Assembly (NCBI GenBank): GCA_043772005.1
Contig: JAYVGP010000021.1
Coordinates: 1 to 64,000 of the forward strand
Reading direction: 5' to 3'
Source: JAYSSF01 sp043772005
Lineage (GTDB): Bacteria > Patescibacteriota > Gracilibacteria > Absconditabacterales > Absconditicoccaceae
DNA: 64,000 nucleotides
The translations under genes were made by a program, and so were the position numbers. Below the pieces are notes generated by a model, which saw only the letters and a list, made by a program, of their open reading frames with translations, made no database searches and was not told the origin of the DNA. This document shows positions 50,379 through 60,686 of this stretch, piece after piece. Every line of letters starts with the position of its first letter. Positions within the stretch are counted from its first letter, which is position 1.

Positions 50379-50447
50379 TAATTACTTTATAGTCAATTGA
50401 TAGTGATTTTCAATTGATTCATTGTCAGACTTATCTATTATTGTTGT

Positions 50448-50717
50448 ATGCAAACCATTGTAATTAGTTATTTGATCATTATAAATTGTCTGACTCTTAT
50501 CATGTTTGGGCGAGACAAGCGACGCGCAACTCACTCTTGACGAAGAATCAGTGAGCGTCAGCTATATATTTTGATATGATTGGGTTGAGTGATCGGTACG
50601 CTATTGGGTATGAATATTTTCCGTCACAAGACGGTCAAATCATCATTTATAATCAGATTTGCTGCGATTGCTTTTGCTTGGATTATTGTTCTACTCTTCT
50701 ACTTATTCTATTTTTAA
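50448..50717 (+). CDS. DUF1294 membrane protein
   Basis: An 89-residue protein with the DUF1294 pattern: ISYLIIINCLTLIMFGRDKRRATHSGRRISERQLYILIGLGGVIGTLLGMNIFRHKTVKSSFIIRF (typical: N...F...g.DK..A....rRIpE..Ll.la..GG..Ga.....frHKt.k..F). Two or three membrane helices. Several glycines of GLGG are UGA. Function unknown. It ends 5 bases before the next membrane-protein gene, and the three genes to 51530 form a likely operon. Confidence 0.85.
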
Positions 50718-50721
50718 GTTT

Positions 50722-51045
50722 ATGCAAGCTATATTCGAAGCATTTAAATGATTATTTTTTCTTTGTTCGTTATTTGTAGCGCTCCTATATTCGATCGGTA
50801 AAATCGTCTTCAATCCCGAATGATATCATCTGACACTACTCATACTGATGCCTGGATATCTCCTTCTTGCGGGGTTGATGCTAGGTTATATACTCGCTAA
50901 TGTTCAAGCTGCCAAATATGACAAATATCCAGAATACCTACACAATGTCTACAAGAGATGATTGGTGATTGGTATTATACTTGGGGTATTATTTGCAGCT
51001 ATTTATCTTGGTTTATACTATACATGAACTATCGTTATTGCTTAA
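50722..51045 (+). CDS. Small three-helix membrane protein
   Basis: A 107-residue protein with three membrane helices (LFFLCSLFVALLYSIGKIVF, LTLLILMPGYLLLAGLMLGYILA, LVIGIILGVLFAAIYLGLYYT). No recognised family. It starts 5 bases after the DUF1294 gene and overlaps the start of the lipoprotein gene by 22 bases, so the three are translated together. Confidence 0.65.
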
Positions 51046-51530
51046 TTGTAGTACTATTAGCACTGACAGTACTCGCAGGCTGTGGTAGCAAGACCGCCAT
51101 GCAATCAGTCAGCTCTGGTCCATTTACAGTACAGATTGCTGACACATACAGTGTTGCTCCTACCTCACCGGGGTCTGACCTCACCTATCAAGCTGGTACG
51201 AGTGGCGAGCAGTCAGTGATTCAGTTTGCGCAGTCTCGTGTCGATAGTGGAGTAACTATCGATCAGATGGCTTCACTCAACCTCCAGAAGCTTGAGTTAT
51301 CATTACCATGATATAAGTTTATCGAGCAGAGCTCTCGCAGTATTGACTGTAGTGGGGATTATGATGGACAGATGGTGTCGTTTATCACACAGCAGGACGA
51401 TAGCAAGTTATTTCATAGTCAATATTATACGTTGATCGATGGTCAGTGATATATCTGGTCTGTGAGTAGTATGGTAGATGATACACGCAAGACTCTCACC
51501 AATATGGTTAAGAGTACGATTTGTGAGTAA
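51024..51530 (+). CDS. Putative lipoprotein
   Basis: A 168-residue protein with a lipoprotein signal (LIVVLLALTVLAGC, lipobox LAGC). The mature part has a PsbP/DUF-like beta layout: GPFTVQIADTYSVAPTSPGSDLTYQAGTSGEQSVIQFAQSRVDSGVTIDQMASLNLQKLE, with later strands YYTLIDGQGYIWSVSSMVDDTRKTLTNMVKST. One buried Cys. Overlaps the preceding gene by 22 bases. Function unknown. Confidence 0.65.
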
Positions 51531-51582
51531 ATATCAAAAAATAATTTACATTTTTATCAGATAACAGTCTTAGCGTATGATA

Positions 51583-51601
51583 ACAATTATCGGATAATTG
51601 T
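51583..51601. promoter_or_regulatory. 19-bp palindrome, possible operator
   Basis: ACAATTATC and GATAATTGT are exact complements with one base between. It lies in the 224-bp AT-rich gap before the 742-residue gene, 45 bases upstream of a TTGACA (51647-51652), as expected of a dimeric repressor site. No regulator gene is adjacent. Confidence 0.5.
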
Positions 51602-51754
51602 TGTAGTATATTTTTTCAATTTATACTATAATAATAAATATATATATTGACATTAGTATATATATAATTAATATAATTTAGCATAAATAGAATTATTTGT
51701 GTCGAGAACGCTGAAAATCGAAAGAGTAAGCATCAAAAAAAATCAAAAAAAATC

Positions 51755-53983
51755 ATGAGATCATTAACAGTAGAATGGGGCGACTACAAAAAACGCACCA
51801 TCAAAAAAGTCAATTTGGAGTTTAACGGCTACTCCAACAAAGAAGAAAGCCAAATTAAATATGCTCTGTCATTTTGGAATTTCTCCAAAGAAGTTTTGAA
51901 TGATATTGAGAAAATTTCGAAGGAACAAAAAAATGAGTTCCTTAGAAATTTCACAGAAAACAACAACCCATATGTGGCACTCGTAGCAAAAATGGAAATG
52001 TTGCCCGATGAAGCGTTTCGTAGACTTCTATGGAGAGAAAATATTGATTTTCTTTCTTTAGAATCGACCCTACGCCGATTATCGGCTAATCAAACAATAG
52101 CCATTAATCAAGCATGGTCTCAGCTTTATGAGATTCAAACAGTACCTTCGGTATATGTGAAGACCTTAAGAGGTCTCTTCCTGGTGTTGCTCGGATTTAT
52201 CACCTTCAAAAAAATATCCCAACTATCAAATCAAAATCAAGATGGTGAGAGGTATTTAAAAAAAGGTGCATGGCTTTATAATCTAGCTTTGTTAGATTTC
52301 GGATTTGGTCTCTACAGAAACGGAACAAAAAATGATGACAAGTTAACTCATAAGAGCCCTTTGGATTTTTTTAAGGATCCACTTCGCAAGAAAACCCATG
52401 AAAATGACTTCTGGGTAAATAAAGAAGATGGTATTTATTATTTTTTCTATTATTTTTGTCGAAGTTGGATGTTTTTCCGTCCGCTTTCATCAAATTTTAC
52501 TGAAGTAAAATGGAAACCAGTAGTTTGTCCTGCATTTTGGTTGACACTTGTGCTCAATAGCTGGTTCTTCTTTGGTCCATTTGTCGGGTTAGGTTTAGCT
52601 AATCAGGGTAAAGTAGCACAATGGGTTGCGGCATTTTTGATAGTTCCTACAGTATTGTGGATTATTATCGTTTTAATTATTGCTGCAATGGTTGGCATAT
52701 CTATGCTGTATAAAAAACAAACAGATACAATCAAAACAATTGGTAAGATGTTTTTATTTGCTCTTATTTTTTATGCTATTTGTGGCATTGGTTATGTTAT
52801 AGTAATATTTGTAAAATTGCTTGCTACTAGAATAAGTAATTTGTATGATATGATTTCTATTGTATCATTTGGTCTAATTTTGATAACTGTTTTCTATTGG
52901 TTATGGTCAAAGATATTTGAATCAAGAAGTCACTTTAGAGATAATAAGTGGTTTACAAAGATTGCTTTCACTTTGATATGGTTAATGGTAATAAGTAGAA
53001 TAGTTGAGTATCGTATCACTATTTATCAAACGCTAATCAAAAGCATCAAGGATCTTGCTAATTACGCTATCAATAACGTATTTTATATTATCATAATATG
53101 TTCTATTGTGGGCATGTTGGTGGTAATAATCAATTATGTTGTTGTTATCATTAGGGATGAAGAGAAGTTCTGGAAAAATAGGTGGAAACTATTGGGCTTA
53201 GGCTTACTATTTGTAATCATTCAAATTACGTACTTATGTACTCAAAATGATATTGATGTCATTGGTGATATAGCTATTTTTTGGTTTGTAGTTCTGTCTC
53301 TTATCTTCTTTGTGCCTCTTATTACGAGTATGCTTAGTTTAGAATCAGAGAGAGTTGTTAACAATCGTTCAAGAGTAAAATCCTGGTGGAGTTACAATAA
53401 GAGTCTTTTTATTAGTAACTCAAAAAAAGAGGATATATCTGTCCAAAGATTGTTAATGCAAAATAACTCTTTGAAGACCATTGAAACGAGTGATCTTTAT
53501 GATTTTCTCAAAGGTATACAAAACATTAGAGAAGAATTATTCGAATCACATATTTGGTCTGGAGTTTTTTTGAGATATATGCTACATTATGGTAGTATAG
53601 ATTGGGTAAGTTTAATTACTAACGCATTATCAAATGACTTAAGACAATCATTGGAGTGTGATAAAGCTCGATTTTATTTTATCAAACACATTACCGAAGG
53701 ATTATCTTTCGATGATGCGCTGAGAAGCGCAATGATAATTGAAAAAGAGGAAGAGCAGAAGCAATTAGAGCTTAGTAACAACCCTCCACAGAAGATTGAG
53801 TTTGAAGATACTACAATTGGTCAGTGGTTAATCAAGTATATTACAAACCCAACCAAATGGGTATTTCAAAAAATTATTGCCCCACCATTTATATTTTTAT
53901 TTAATATTGTGGGTGGATTATGGGCTATGGCAATGACGATGAAGGATGCTTGTCCAATGACAAATCCCGATGAGTCGTTGTAA
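51755..53983 (+). CDS. Large multi-helix membrane protein without UGA codons
   Basis: A 742-residue protein. Residues 1-135 are soluble and helical (SNKEESQIKYALSFWNFSKE). About eight or nine membrane helices lie between residues 140 and 530 (for example RGLFLVLLGFITF, WIIIVLIIAAMVGISML, FYIIIICSIVGMLVVIINYVV). The C-terminal soluble domain includes EEEQKQLELSNNPP and a final hydrophobic segment. No family is recognised. It has 30 Gly, all GGN, and over 20 Trp, and no UGA, unlike every other long non-housekeeping gene here. That suggests recent transfer from a standard-code organism. Confidence 0.75.
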   Translation: MRSLTVEWGDYKKRTIKKVNLEFNGYSNKEESQIKYALSFWNFSKEVLNDIEKISKEQKNEFLRNFTENNNPYVALVAKMEMLPDEAFRRLLWRENIDFLSLESTLRRLSANQTIAINQAWSQLYEIQTVPSVYVKTLRGLFLVLLGFITFKKISQLSNQNQDGERYLKKGAWLYNLALLDFGFGLYRNGTKNDDKLTHKSPLDFFKDPLRKKTHENDFWVNKEDGIYYFFYYFCRSWMFFRPLSSNFTEVKWKPVVCPAFWLTLVLNSWFFFGPFVGLGLANQGKVAQWVAAFLIVPTVLWIIIVLIIAAMVGISMLYKKQTDTIKTIGKMFLFALIFYAICGIGYVIVIFVKLLATRISNLYDMISIVSFGLILITVFYWLWSKIFESRSHFRDNKWFTKIAFTLIWLMVISRIVEYRITIYQTLIKSIKDLANYAINNVFYIIIICSIVGMLVVIINYVVVIIRDEEKFWKNRWKLLGLGLLFVIIQITYLCTQNDIDVIGDIAIFWFVVLSLIFFVPLITSMLSLESERVVNNRSRVKSWWSYNKSLFISNSKKEDISVQRLLMQNNSLKTIETSDLYDFLKGIQNIREELFESHIWSGVFLRYMLHYGSIDWVSLITNALSNDLRQSLECDKARFYFIKHITEGLSFDDALRSAMIIEKEEEQKQLELSNNPPQKIEFEDTTIGQWLIKYITNPTKWVFQKIIAPPFIFLFNIVGGLWAMAMTMKDACPMTNPDESL

Positions 53984-54010
53984 AAATCAATATAAAAAAA
54001 TAAATTAGCA

Positions 54011-54044
54011 AAAATCCTCGGTTTTTACTGAGGATTTTTCTTTT
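54011..54044. terminator. Terminator after the 742-residue gene
   Basis: The stem AATCCTC / GAGGATT with an intervening GGTTTTTACT loop is flanked by AAAA and TTTTTCTTTT. It can act in both directions; the convergent DUF1697 gene ends 23 bases on. Confidence 0.75.
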
Positions 54045-54066
54045 CCAGAAATTTAAAATTATTTTT

Positions 54067-54597
54067 TTACTTTATTATCTCCCCAATCTGACAAACCGTA
54101 TTCCAATTCCTCGTCGTAGCGCTGACTTTGAGTTTCCTCTCGAGGAAGTTATTGGAGAGCTTGGTCGTGCCGTATCAGTTGGGACAGAGGAGATAGACCT
54201 GCTGATCTACGATGCTAAATTGCTCTCACTGTGTGCAAGCTGCGATGATCTCTGGGGTAGCTTTTTTGATCGGCGGAGATGAGAGAAATGTGATATAGAG
54301 ATTGTCAGTACTTCACTTACTATATGGACATTGTTTGATGATCTGACTCCACTGATCGGTGGTCTTGACTTGCACGACAACATCTACTTGGAGCTGGTGA
54401 CTGATCGCATGAGTGACCATATCAGTCAGCCTCATGATGTCTGACTCACCACTGGAGAATAGTACATTGCCACTCTGGATATAGGTCTGTACCTCGCCAA
54501 ACCCCAAACCCACAAATACTCATGCGAGCGTGTCCATGGTGATTTTGTTGTGTCATCAGACATTGATACCGCGGATGATACAGATATGGGTGATCAT
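54067..54597 (-). CDS. DUF1697 protein
   Basis: A 176-residue protein with the DUF1697 signature: HICIIRGINVGGHNKITMDTLAGVFVGLGFGEVQTYIQSGNVLFSSGE (typical: lLRGINVGGkrvkMaeLr.ll..lGf..V.TyiqSGNvvf). Near the C-terminus, YGTTKLSNNFLERKLKVSATTRNWNTV (typical: g.skl....le..lg..aT.RNwnTv). The GG of NVGGHN is UGA-UGA. Function unknown in the family. Full length. Confidence 0.92.
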
Positions 54598-54686
54598 AGA
54601 GAGCTTACGAGTTATGAGTAAATGAGTTACAAGCGAGATATGGAAATAATATTGTTTTGCCTTATTATATCAATATAGTTGTCGTC

Positions 54687-55223
54687 ATGACACTTACGAT
54701 CAACTGCTCATCAGATAGACTCCAGATCTGGATCTGATCTAACTACCAAGAACTTCCCAATAGATGATTGGAGATTGATTTCCCCTGACAGCTGATTCAG
54801 CGAATCCAAGAACACCAGATCACGGATATTTATGTGATCAATTGACCTGGCTCATTCACCACCTTGCGTGTGGTATGTCTCACGATCAACCTATATGTGA
54901 GCACTCATGCATGAGCGATCAGACTACGACATTGCACCAAGACGGATCTATATGATAAACTAGTAGTCTGACTAGGTCTAAGTCAGATTGCAATCTACAT
55001 CGGTCAGCGTAACAATATGTGGTTATATAATCTCACGACTAAAACTTATAATATTATTCCTAAGTCTGATATTGATCCTCATGTTCCTTATGACGATGTG
55101 AGTGATGATTACGCTGGAGATCATGACTGTATCCGTATTGCTCTTGATCTGTTGCCTACAGTGATGATACAGGTCGATATTCTCCATCCTCACTATCTCA
55201 TGGAACCGAATATTTCTAAATAG
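54687..55223 (+). CDS. tsaB: TsaB-like protein (tRNA t6A biosynthesis)
   Basis: A 178-residue protein related to TsaB, a scaffold of the tRNA threonylcarbamoyladenosine pathway. The best motif is IYVINGPGSFTTLRVVCLTINLYV (typical: vv..GPGSFTGLRig...aka.a). The first strand pair (IWIGSNYQELPNRGLEIDFPGQLIQRIQEHQI) has lost most of the usual nucleotide-binding residues, which is normal for TsaB. UGA encodes the first Gly of GPGS. The C-terminal half is divergent. The partner TsaD and TsaE genes are not in the window. Confidence 0.7.
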
Positions 55224-55569
55224 AAGCAAGATCTGCAATGCTACGGTCACTAAAGTAGCGCATACTTTTATTGAGAATCTCTTTTTGATAGATTTTTTGT
55301 AAGTGGCGATTATACTCATTACGATGAGTAGTATTGTAGATTACAGATAGAACAATATTTTTTTGATCATGAGTCAAATTTTTCCGTTTCTTTTCTTCAG
55401 GTACAAGTGGCTTAATGAGTTTTTGTAAGGTAGTATTACCATATATTAGAGGCTTTTTATTCTCGTTCGATAATAAACCAACAAAGTCATTTCTTGATAG
55501 AGATTTTATATTAATATATTTTTGTATAAAAGCAATTCTCTGTATTTCAAAATTTTGCTGATTTTCCAT
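55216..55569 (-). CDS. Hypothetical protein
   Basis: A 117-residue basic, helical protein (MENQQNFEIQRIAFIQKYIN..., PLVPEEKKRKNLTHDQKNIV, ending RSIADLASI). No family recognised, only two Gly and no UGA. It converges on the TsaB-like gene with an 8-base overlap of the 3' ends. Its high Asn/Lys/Ile content matches the AT-rich flanks, so the frame could be spurious, but the length and clean start favour a gene. Confidence 0.5.
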   Translation of the reverse strand: MENQQNFEIQRIAFIQKYINIKSLSRNDFVGLLSNENKKPLIYGNTTLQKLIKPLVPEEKKRKNLTHDQKNIVLSVIYNTTHRNEYNRHLQKIYQKEILNKSMRYFSDRSIADLASI

Positions 55570-55711
55570 AGATATATTATTAAGTATAAGATAAATATGT
55601 AAATAATAATATCTAATTAAAATAGAGAATCAAGATGTTTATGAAATTATTTACATGATTTTGCTAATGATTTCCTTATCATAATTATAATTTATCATTT
55701 GTAATTTAACG

Positions 55712-56266
55712 ATGCCCATCCAAACTCTTAAATCAGAACTTCACAAAGCTCATGAATATTTTCTCGACCAACTATTGGGTCTTCAGGTAGGTAAAGCATC
55801 ACCGAGGCTTATTGAAAATATCGACTGCTACATTCCATCATGGGGTATGGAGCAAAAAATCTCCCAGATTGCCAATGTAACTATGATTGACAACCAAACT
55901 CTCAAGATTGAACCTTGGGATAAGGGTACGCTCAGTAGTATTGAAAAGGGTATCTATGACTCAGGTACTGGTCTCACTCCTCAGGGTATGTGAGATTATA
56001 CTCTTGTTAAGATTCCACCCATGACGACCGAACGTCGTCGTGATCTGACCAAACTCGTGTCTAAGATGGGTGAAGAAGCTAAGATTGTAGTTAGAAATAT
56101 CCGTCACGATGTTCTCAAAGATATTAAGTCAGCCGTGGATACCAAGACGATGTCTGAAACTGAACAAGAAACTCTCGAAAAAGAAGTAGATAAGATTGTC
56201 AAAGAGTACAACAGCAAGATTGATGATGAGGTAAAGATCAAGTCTGACGATGTCATGAAAGTTTAG
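55712..56266 (+). CDS. frr: Ribosome recycling factor
   Basis: A 184-residue RRF, which splits the post-termination ribosome with EF-G. Signatures: GLQVGKASPRLIENIDCYIPSWGMEQKISQIANVTMIDNQTLKIEPWDKGTLSSIEKGIYDSGTGLTPQGMGDYTLVKIPPMTTERRRDLTKLVSKMGEEAKIVVRNIRHDV (typical: RtgRAsp.ll..i.v.YyG...pl.qia.i...d.r.l.i.PwD......ie.ai..sdlGl.P...g..iri..P.lTeerR.el.k......E.aKvaiRniRrd). One UGA, in MGDY. A downstream secreted-protein gene follows. Confidence 0.96.
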
Positions 56267-56307
56267 ATTCTAAAATACTCTATTTATTTATATTTGTCTT
56301 TGTTATT

Positions 56308-57444
56308 ATGCTCGCTCGTATCGCCTTAATCATAATTATTTCATCGGTTACCATCTTTTCAAGTATTAATACGTTTGCATCATTTAACTCTGACTATGCA
56401 AAATTTATCGCTGAAACGCTAAAAAATGCACCATCATTGTGAGTACTTAATCCCAATGTTGTGAGTGGATCGCTTGTATGATCATATGAGACTACAGTCT
56501 GAGACAGACTATATACTCAATGATCAATTGGTTTCAAATGACAGATAGATAGCATGAACCAGAACACCGAACTTAGTCTATCAATAAGCTGATCATACAC
56601 AACACAGTCAGGCACACAGTTTATCGATACGGCTGCACATACGGTGATTGTTCCAAATGAAAATAATATCTCTAAATTTTATCTAACACTTGATCATTTT
56701 ACAAGTAATGCTTCACGATCACAAGAAACTGAAGTTCAGTCGCTGATCACAAAGCTTACTGCAAATTGGTATGTATGAACGGGAGAATCTGACTCAATCG
56801 GTATAGACCAAGTGTTATGACAGTCTAAGATGATTTCATCTATTACACAAAATCTCGACACTCAGATGAAGTTATATCAGCAGATGGTCAAGTATCCAGT
56901 CATTACTCCCATTGGGCAGCAGAATGCAAATTCTATCTATAATATTAGATTAAATAAGAGGAACATGGCTCGTATCATAACAGTGCTTACTACGATATCT
57001 GACGAATCGAGTATAGCATCAGATAGAAATGAGATGAGAAGTAATATATATCGCAATATGGCATCGGTACGTAGTAATGGTACATTTGATCCAATGTCCA
57101 ATGATATCCAACTCAATCTTGTAAATGAGGACTCTAGTCCTACTATTGTAGGACTAACTCCAAAGTCCCTTAAAATACTAGTAACGGATACTGGTGCCAA
57201 TCAAGCTATGCTTGCTTCGACATGGGATCGTAATATGATATCGTTACAAGCTAGTGGTGTGGTGGATGATGATACTATATTTAGTGTTCAAATGGTGACT
57301 ACTAGTCATCATGCACAGTTGCTTTGATCATACACTGATGATACAAGTGCATGATCGTTAAATGCTCAGGTTGATTTCTACTCAGATGATGTTACTGTCA
57401 TACAGCCCGAAGATGCACTATCAATCAGTGAGTTAGATCTATAA
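56308..57444 (+). CDS. Secreted Ser/Thr-rich protein of unknown function
   Basis: A 378-residue protein with a signal peptide (LIIIISSVTIFSSINTFAS). The mature part is Ser/Thr/Asn/Gln-rich with no Cys. It has repeated segments like NEMRSNIYRNMASVRSNGTFD and TIVGLTPKSLKILVTDTGANQAM, suggestive of beta-sandwich repeats. No family is recognised. Ends before a terminator. About ten UGA glycines. Likely extracellular or cell-surface; it follows frr by 41 bases. Confidence 0.65.
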
Positions 57445-57473
57445 TTATGTAATCTTAACTATTAGTATAAACA

Positions 57474-57501
57474 AAAACTCTTCTGTTGAAGAGTTTTTTT
57501 G
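57474..57501 (+). terminator. Terminator after the secreted protein
   Basis: The stem AACTCTT / AAGAGTT with loop CTGTTG is followed by TTTTTTGG, 30 bases after the stop. The convergent MIP18-family gene ends 23 bases further on. Confidence 0.75.
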
Positions 57502-57523
57502 GTAAGCTTTGAGAAGACCACCC

Positions 57524-57829
57524 CTAACTAAACAACTTTCTAAAATCTTCATCTTTTATCATCTCAATTGTCCATACTGGCTCAAATGTCATCATGATAG
57601 CACAGTCGTAGTCATTATATCTATCTTCAATAGCATTGACTACTGACTCAGTGATGAAATCTGCTGCTGGACATGCAGGAGTAGTGAGAGTCATAGTTAT
57701 ATTAACCATTTTTACATCTTCGAGAATTTCGATTTCGTAGATCAGTCACATTGTCCAGATATCAATGAGTGGAAACTCTGGGTCATAGACTGTCATGAGA
57801 GCATCAATGATTTGCTGTTCAGTTAGCAT
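57524..57829 (-). CDS. MIP18-family (DUF59) protein, Fe-S assembly related
   Basis: A 101-residue protein of the MIP18/SufT/PaaD fold: TEQQIIDALMTVYDPEFPLIDIWTMGLIYEIEI then VKMVNITMTLTTPACPAADFITESVVNAIED (typical: v...L..V.DPEl...iv.LGLv..v.i....V.v.ltlTsp.CP....i...v...l). The conserved Cys lies in TPACP. Such proteins help mature Fe-S proteins; the ferredoxin at 310 is a candidate client. UGA encodes the Gly of MGLIY. Confidence 0.9.
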
Positions 57830-57904
57830 AAGTTTGCGGGTTACGAGTAAACAACTTTTTTGTTTCATCCTTTACCCCTTTAAAGGGTGGGATATACGTT
57901 ATTG

Positions 57905-58297
57905 CTATTCTTCTTTTATGTTCCCTTCATTTGGCTTAATAATACCAAGCACCATCCCAGCAACAAACATACATATTACTAGTAAGATTACTCAGATCCA
58001 CCATCACCAAATACCAAATCAAATCAAAAGCCGGTTTACGGCTGCATAAGCACCAGTAATGAGTGATAACTTATAGGCATACGATGCGAGATAAGAGTAT
58101 TTTTTATCACTCAAAAGTGACATGATAAGTAGATAGACATAAAACCCTAGTCACCAAATCATGAGTATTAGTCAGACACTTGTAATAATGACTGAACTAC
58201 TGGGGTCGATCCAAGGATCAATAAATCTGACTGAGCTAATGAGAATCATCATACCGATAATAAATTTGATAACAGAGCTGATATGATATGCGTTCAT
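57905..58297 (-). CDS. Four-helix membrane protein
   Basis: A 130-residue membrane protein with helices at SSVIKFIIGMMILIS, VIITSVGLILMIWGLGFYVYLL, LSLITGAYAAVNRLL, and a long C-terminal WGWWIGVILLVICMFVAGMVLG. ATG 58297 was chosen 17 bases after the upstream stop; the longer ATG 58411 would overlap the preceding gene by nearly 100 bases. UGA encodes several helix glycines. No family recognised. Confidence 0.65.
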
Positions 58298-58313
58298 GAT
58301 GGTGTAGAATAAA

Positions 58314-59309
58314 TTATTGAAGTTGAGTTGAGAGATAGATCTGTCCATCAATATCGCCATGCTTGCTAACACGAGGAAGCACATGAGAACACTCCATTGT
58401 ATAAAAACCATAATGCTGGCTGAGATAGTTATTACACTGCTCTTGAATGATAGGGTGCTCAGATATCTGGTTGATCATAGTGATGCTACTACCACGATCA
58501 ATATGATGAGAGAGTCGTTGCCCGAGGATATGAGTATATTGATCCACTGCCTGTATGATGAGTTTACGAGTAAGATGATTGATTTGATCTCAGTGTTTCT
58601 GATGATAATACTTTCATACATTCATTTCCTCCATCAGTTGTCTTAGTTCCCTTAGTCACCAGTTAAGATATTCAATGCCTGCATATTGTCACTTCTTGAT
58701 GACGATACATTTGATCATATAGTCTTGTAGATACACAAGAGCGTAATTTGCAAGCTTTGTGTGTTGGTTGAGGTATTCAATAGTATATAATGACTTAGGT
58801 ATTAAGTGGACAAGTCATTTTTTACATTCTTCTATGATGTGCTTGGGTAAGATTTTGGTCTTGAGCATGATAAGTTGTATCTGACACTGAATCTGGCCGA
58901 TATGTCACCAGGGGGCATTTACTACTTCTTTGTTGACAAGAGTCTCACTGATCAGAAATGTCATAATCTGCGTAGTCACATGATGATCCATTTGTCCTAA
59001 TGCTATCTCACGATTAACAATTGTTTTGAATTGAGTAACAGTACATGGATCCTGAGTATATCGTGAAACCTGCGTCAATATCCTATCGAATCCATCATCT
59101 TCAATCAAGATATAGTCTTGTATCTGAATATGGTCAGTCCGATGAGATTGATGAGTTTGACTACTACAATAATGATCAGACCACGAAATAATACATGTCT
59201 GAAGATGTGTAGTATGAGATTGATCAACCACGACACGTACCATAAGCGAACAGTGAGATAAAGATACTACACCATACACTATTTCATGACAAGTTCAAGT
59301 GCAAGGCAT
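58314..59309 (-). CDS. Hypothetical His/Gln-rich soluble protein
   Basis: A 331-residue protein (MPCTGTCHEIVYGVVSLSHC...). It is rich in His, Gln and Ile, with Cys pairs (HCSLMVR, QTCIISWSDHYCSS). The second half is helical with repeated QDYMIKCIVIKKGQYAG and EYLNQHTKLANYALVYLQ. It reads continuously only if UGA is sense. ATG 59309 is preferred over the downstream GTG. No family is recognised; the length and layout are loosely like RecO (N-terminal OB-like, helical C-terminus) but without convincing motifs. Co-directional with the membrane-protein gene that follows. Confidence 0.55.
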
Positions 59310-59383
59310 TATTTTTTTTAGTTTTTGTGTGATAGTCAAGATGTTGATTTGCGATTTATTAATTGCTACGATATAATTACGCT

Positions 59384-60454
59384 ATGTGAACAAATCGTTA
59401 TCTCAAAACTACTATTATTACTCGAGCACTTTTGATCTCTGTGATAGGTTTTTATGTTTCATTGTTTTTGTTTGAGGAGCGGCTCGGATCAGGTGTGCGA
59501 TTATTAGCAGTATTTTGTATTTTGCCCTATGCCATTATCTACTTCCATCGTGAGCGGAAGTATGGTGTCTGACTTCTTGCAATTGCGAGTGTCGTACTGT
59601 GATTTTATCTTGGTTGGAGTTTATACCTAGCACTATGATTTATTGCCGCACTTATTGGATTTTACAAGACAGCAGACGCGATCCATGAAGATGTTCATAA
59701 TAAGGTCAAGGTGTCAGATTTTGGTGTATTTACTTGAGAGTCAGTAGAAAAATTTGTTACATATATGACGCTTACTTATGTGTTTAGTTTTATATCACTC
59801 AACTCAACATTTAATCTCAATTGCTCAGAACTATATCAATACAGCGATAAGGCATTAGATATAGCTTTATTGAGAGATTCAAATATCTCAAAATATGTCG
59901 AATGATTCTTTGTGATGAGTATCAAGCCGATTATTGAAGCGCCAGCGGTAAAGAACACTAAGACTGTTGTGACTAATGGAAATACTACTAATAAGTCTAT
60001 ACCTCAGCCTACCCCAAAGACCATAACCAACGATCCTGGAGCTAAGTATAGAGTTCCATCTAGTGATAATACGTTATCTGATCAGTGATGATCTATCATT
60101 GATGCAATTCAGGTTCATCAAGTTACTGAAGTAATGTCTGGTAATGAGGCAGTACTAACTTCAATCAAGAAGCTCAATGATATACGTCAGAGCATCCTCA
60201 ATCAAACAATTGATCAAGGTAATAATATTGAAGAGTGAGTTTGTGCTATTGTTTTCAAAGAAATCAGAACAAAGTATAATAATCCTAACTTCAAGATTAG
60301 TGTTATCTTTATGATGTATCTTGTGATGCGTCCTGCAATGGAGATGGTATTACACCTCATCTCTTATGTAAACTGGGCCATTTTCCGTGTGATGTTTAAG
60401 TTTGGCTGGTTCAGAAAATATGAAGATTGGGAAGTAGCTGAGAATTTGGAATAA
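59384..60454 (+). CDS. Multi-helix membrane protein with external loop
   Basis: A 356-residue protein. N-terminal helices include AIIYFHRERKYGVGLLAIASVVLGFYLGWSLYLALGFIAALIGF. After a helix near residue 130 (TYMTLTYVFSFISLNST) comes a Pro/Thr/Asn-rich external linker (QPTPKTITNDPGAKYRVPSS) and a C-terminal domain with one more hydrophobic segment (FMMYLVMRPAMEMVLHLISYV). No family recognised. The -10 TATAAT (59372) ends six bases before the ATG, suggesting a leaderless mRNA. It precedes tRNA-Cys on the opposite strand. Confidence 0.6.
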
Positions 60455-60468
60455 CAAAAAATATATGG

Positions 60469-60543
60469 AGGTATCGATGGGATTTGAACCCATGGTTATA
60501 AAGCTTTGCAGGCTCCTGCATTGGACCACTCTGCCACGATACC
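60469..60543 (-). tRNA. tRNA-Cys (anticodon GCA)
   Basis: A 75-nt cloverleaf: acceptor GGTATCG / CGATACC, anticodon loop CTGCAAA (anticodon GCA), T arm ATGGG / CCCAT with TTCAAAT. The discriminator is U73, as expected for tRNA-Cys. CCA is not encoded. It stands alone between the membrane-protein gene and the T4SS-type pilin gene. Confidence 0.93.
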
Positions 60544-60627
60544 ACATCATATATTTTAGGTCATCATAGTGATTTCATTGTCTGAATCAAGATAGCGTCC
60601 CAGAATTTGTTTATGAATTCGGAGAAT

Positions 60628-60656
60628 TTGCAAAATAGTAGCAATAAGGATATACT
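60628..60656 (+). promoter_or_regulatory. Sigma-70-type promoter of the second T4SS-type pilin
   Basis: TTGCAA (60628-60633) and TATACT (60651-60656) are 17 bases apart. The next gene starts at 60687, giving a leader of about 24 bases. The -35 form TTGCAN also occurs at the other T4SS-type pilin promoter (15621). Confidence 0.65.
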
Positions 60657-60686
60657 TATAATGATCTATTTTACTAAATACTGACT

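Noticed and set aside
58298..58411. Upstream start (ATG 58411) for the four-helix membrane protein
   Set aside because: It would overlap the preceding gene by almost 100 bases. ATG 58297 lies just after that gene's stop.
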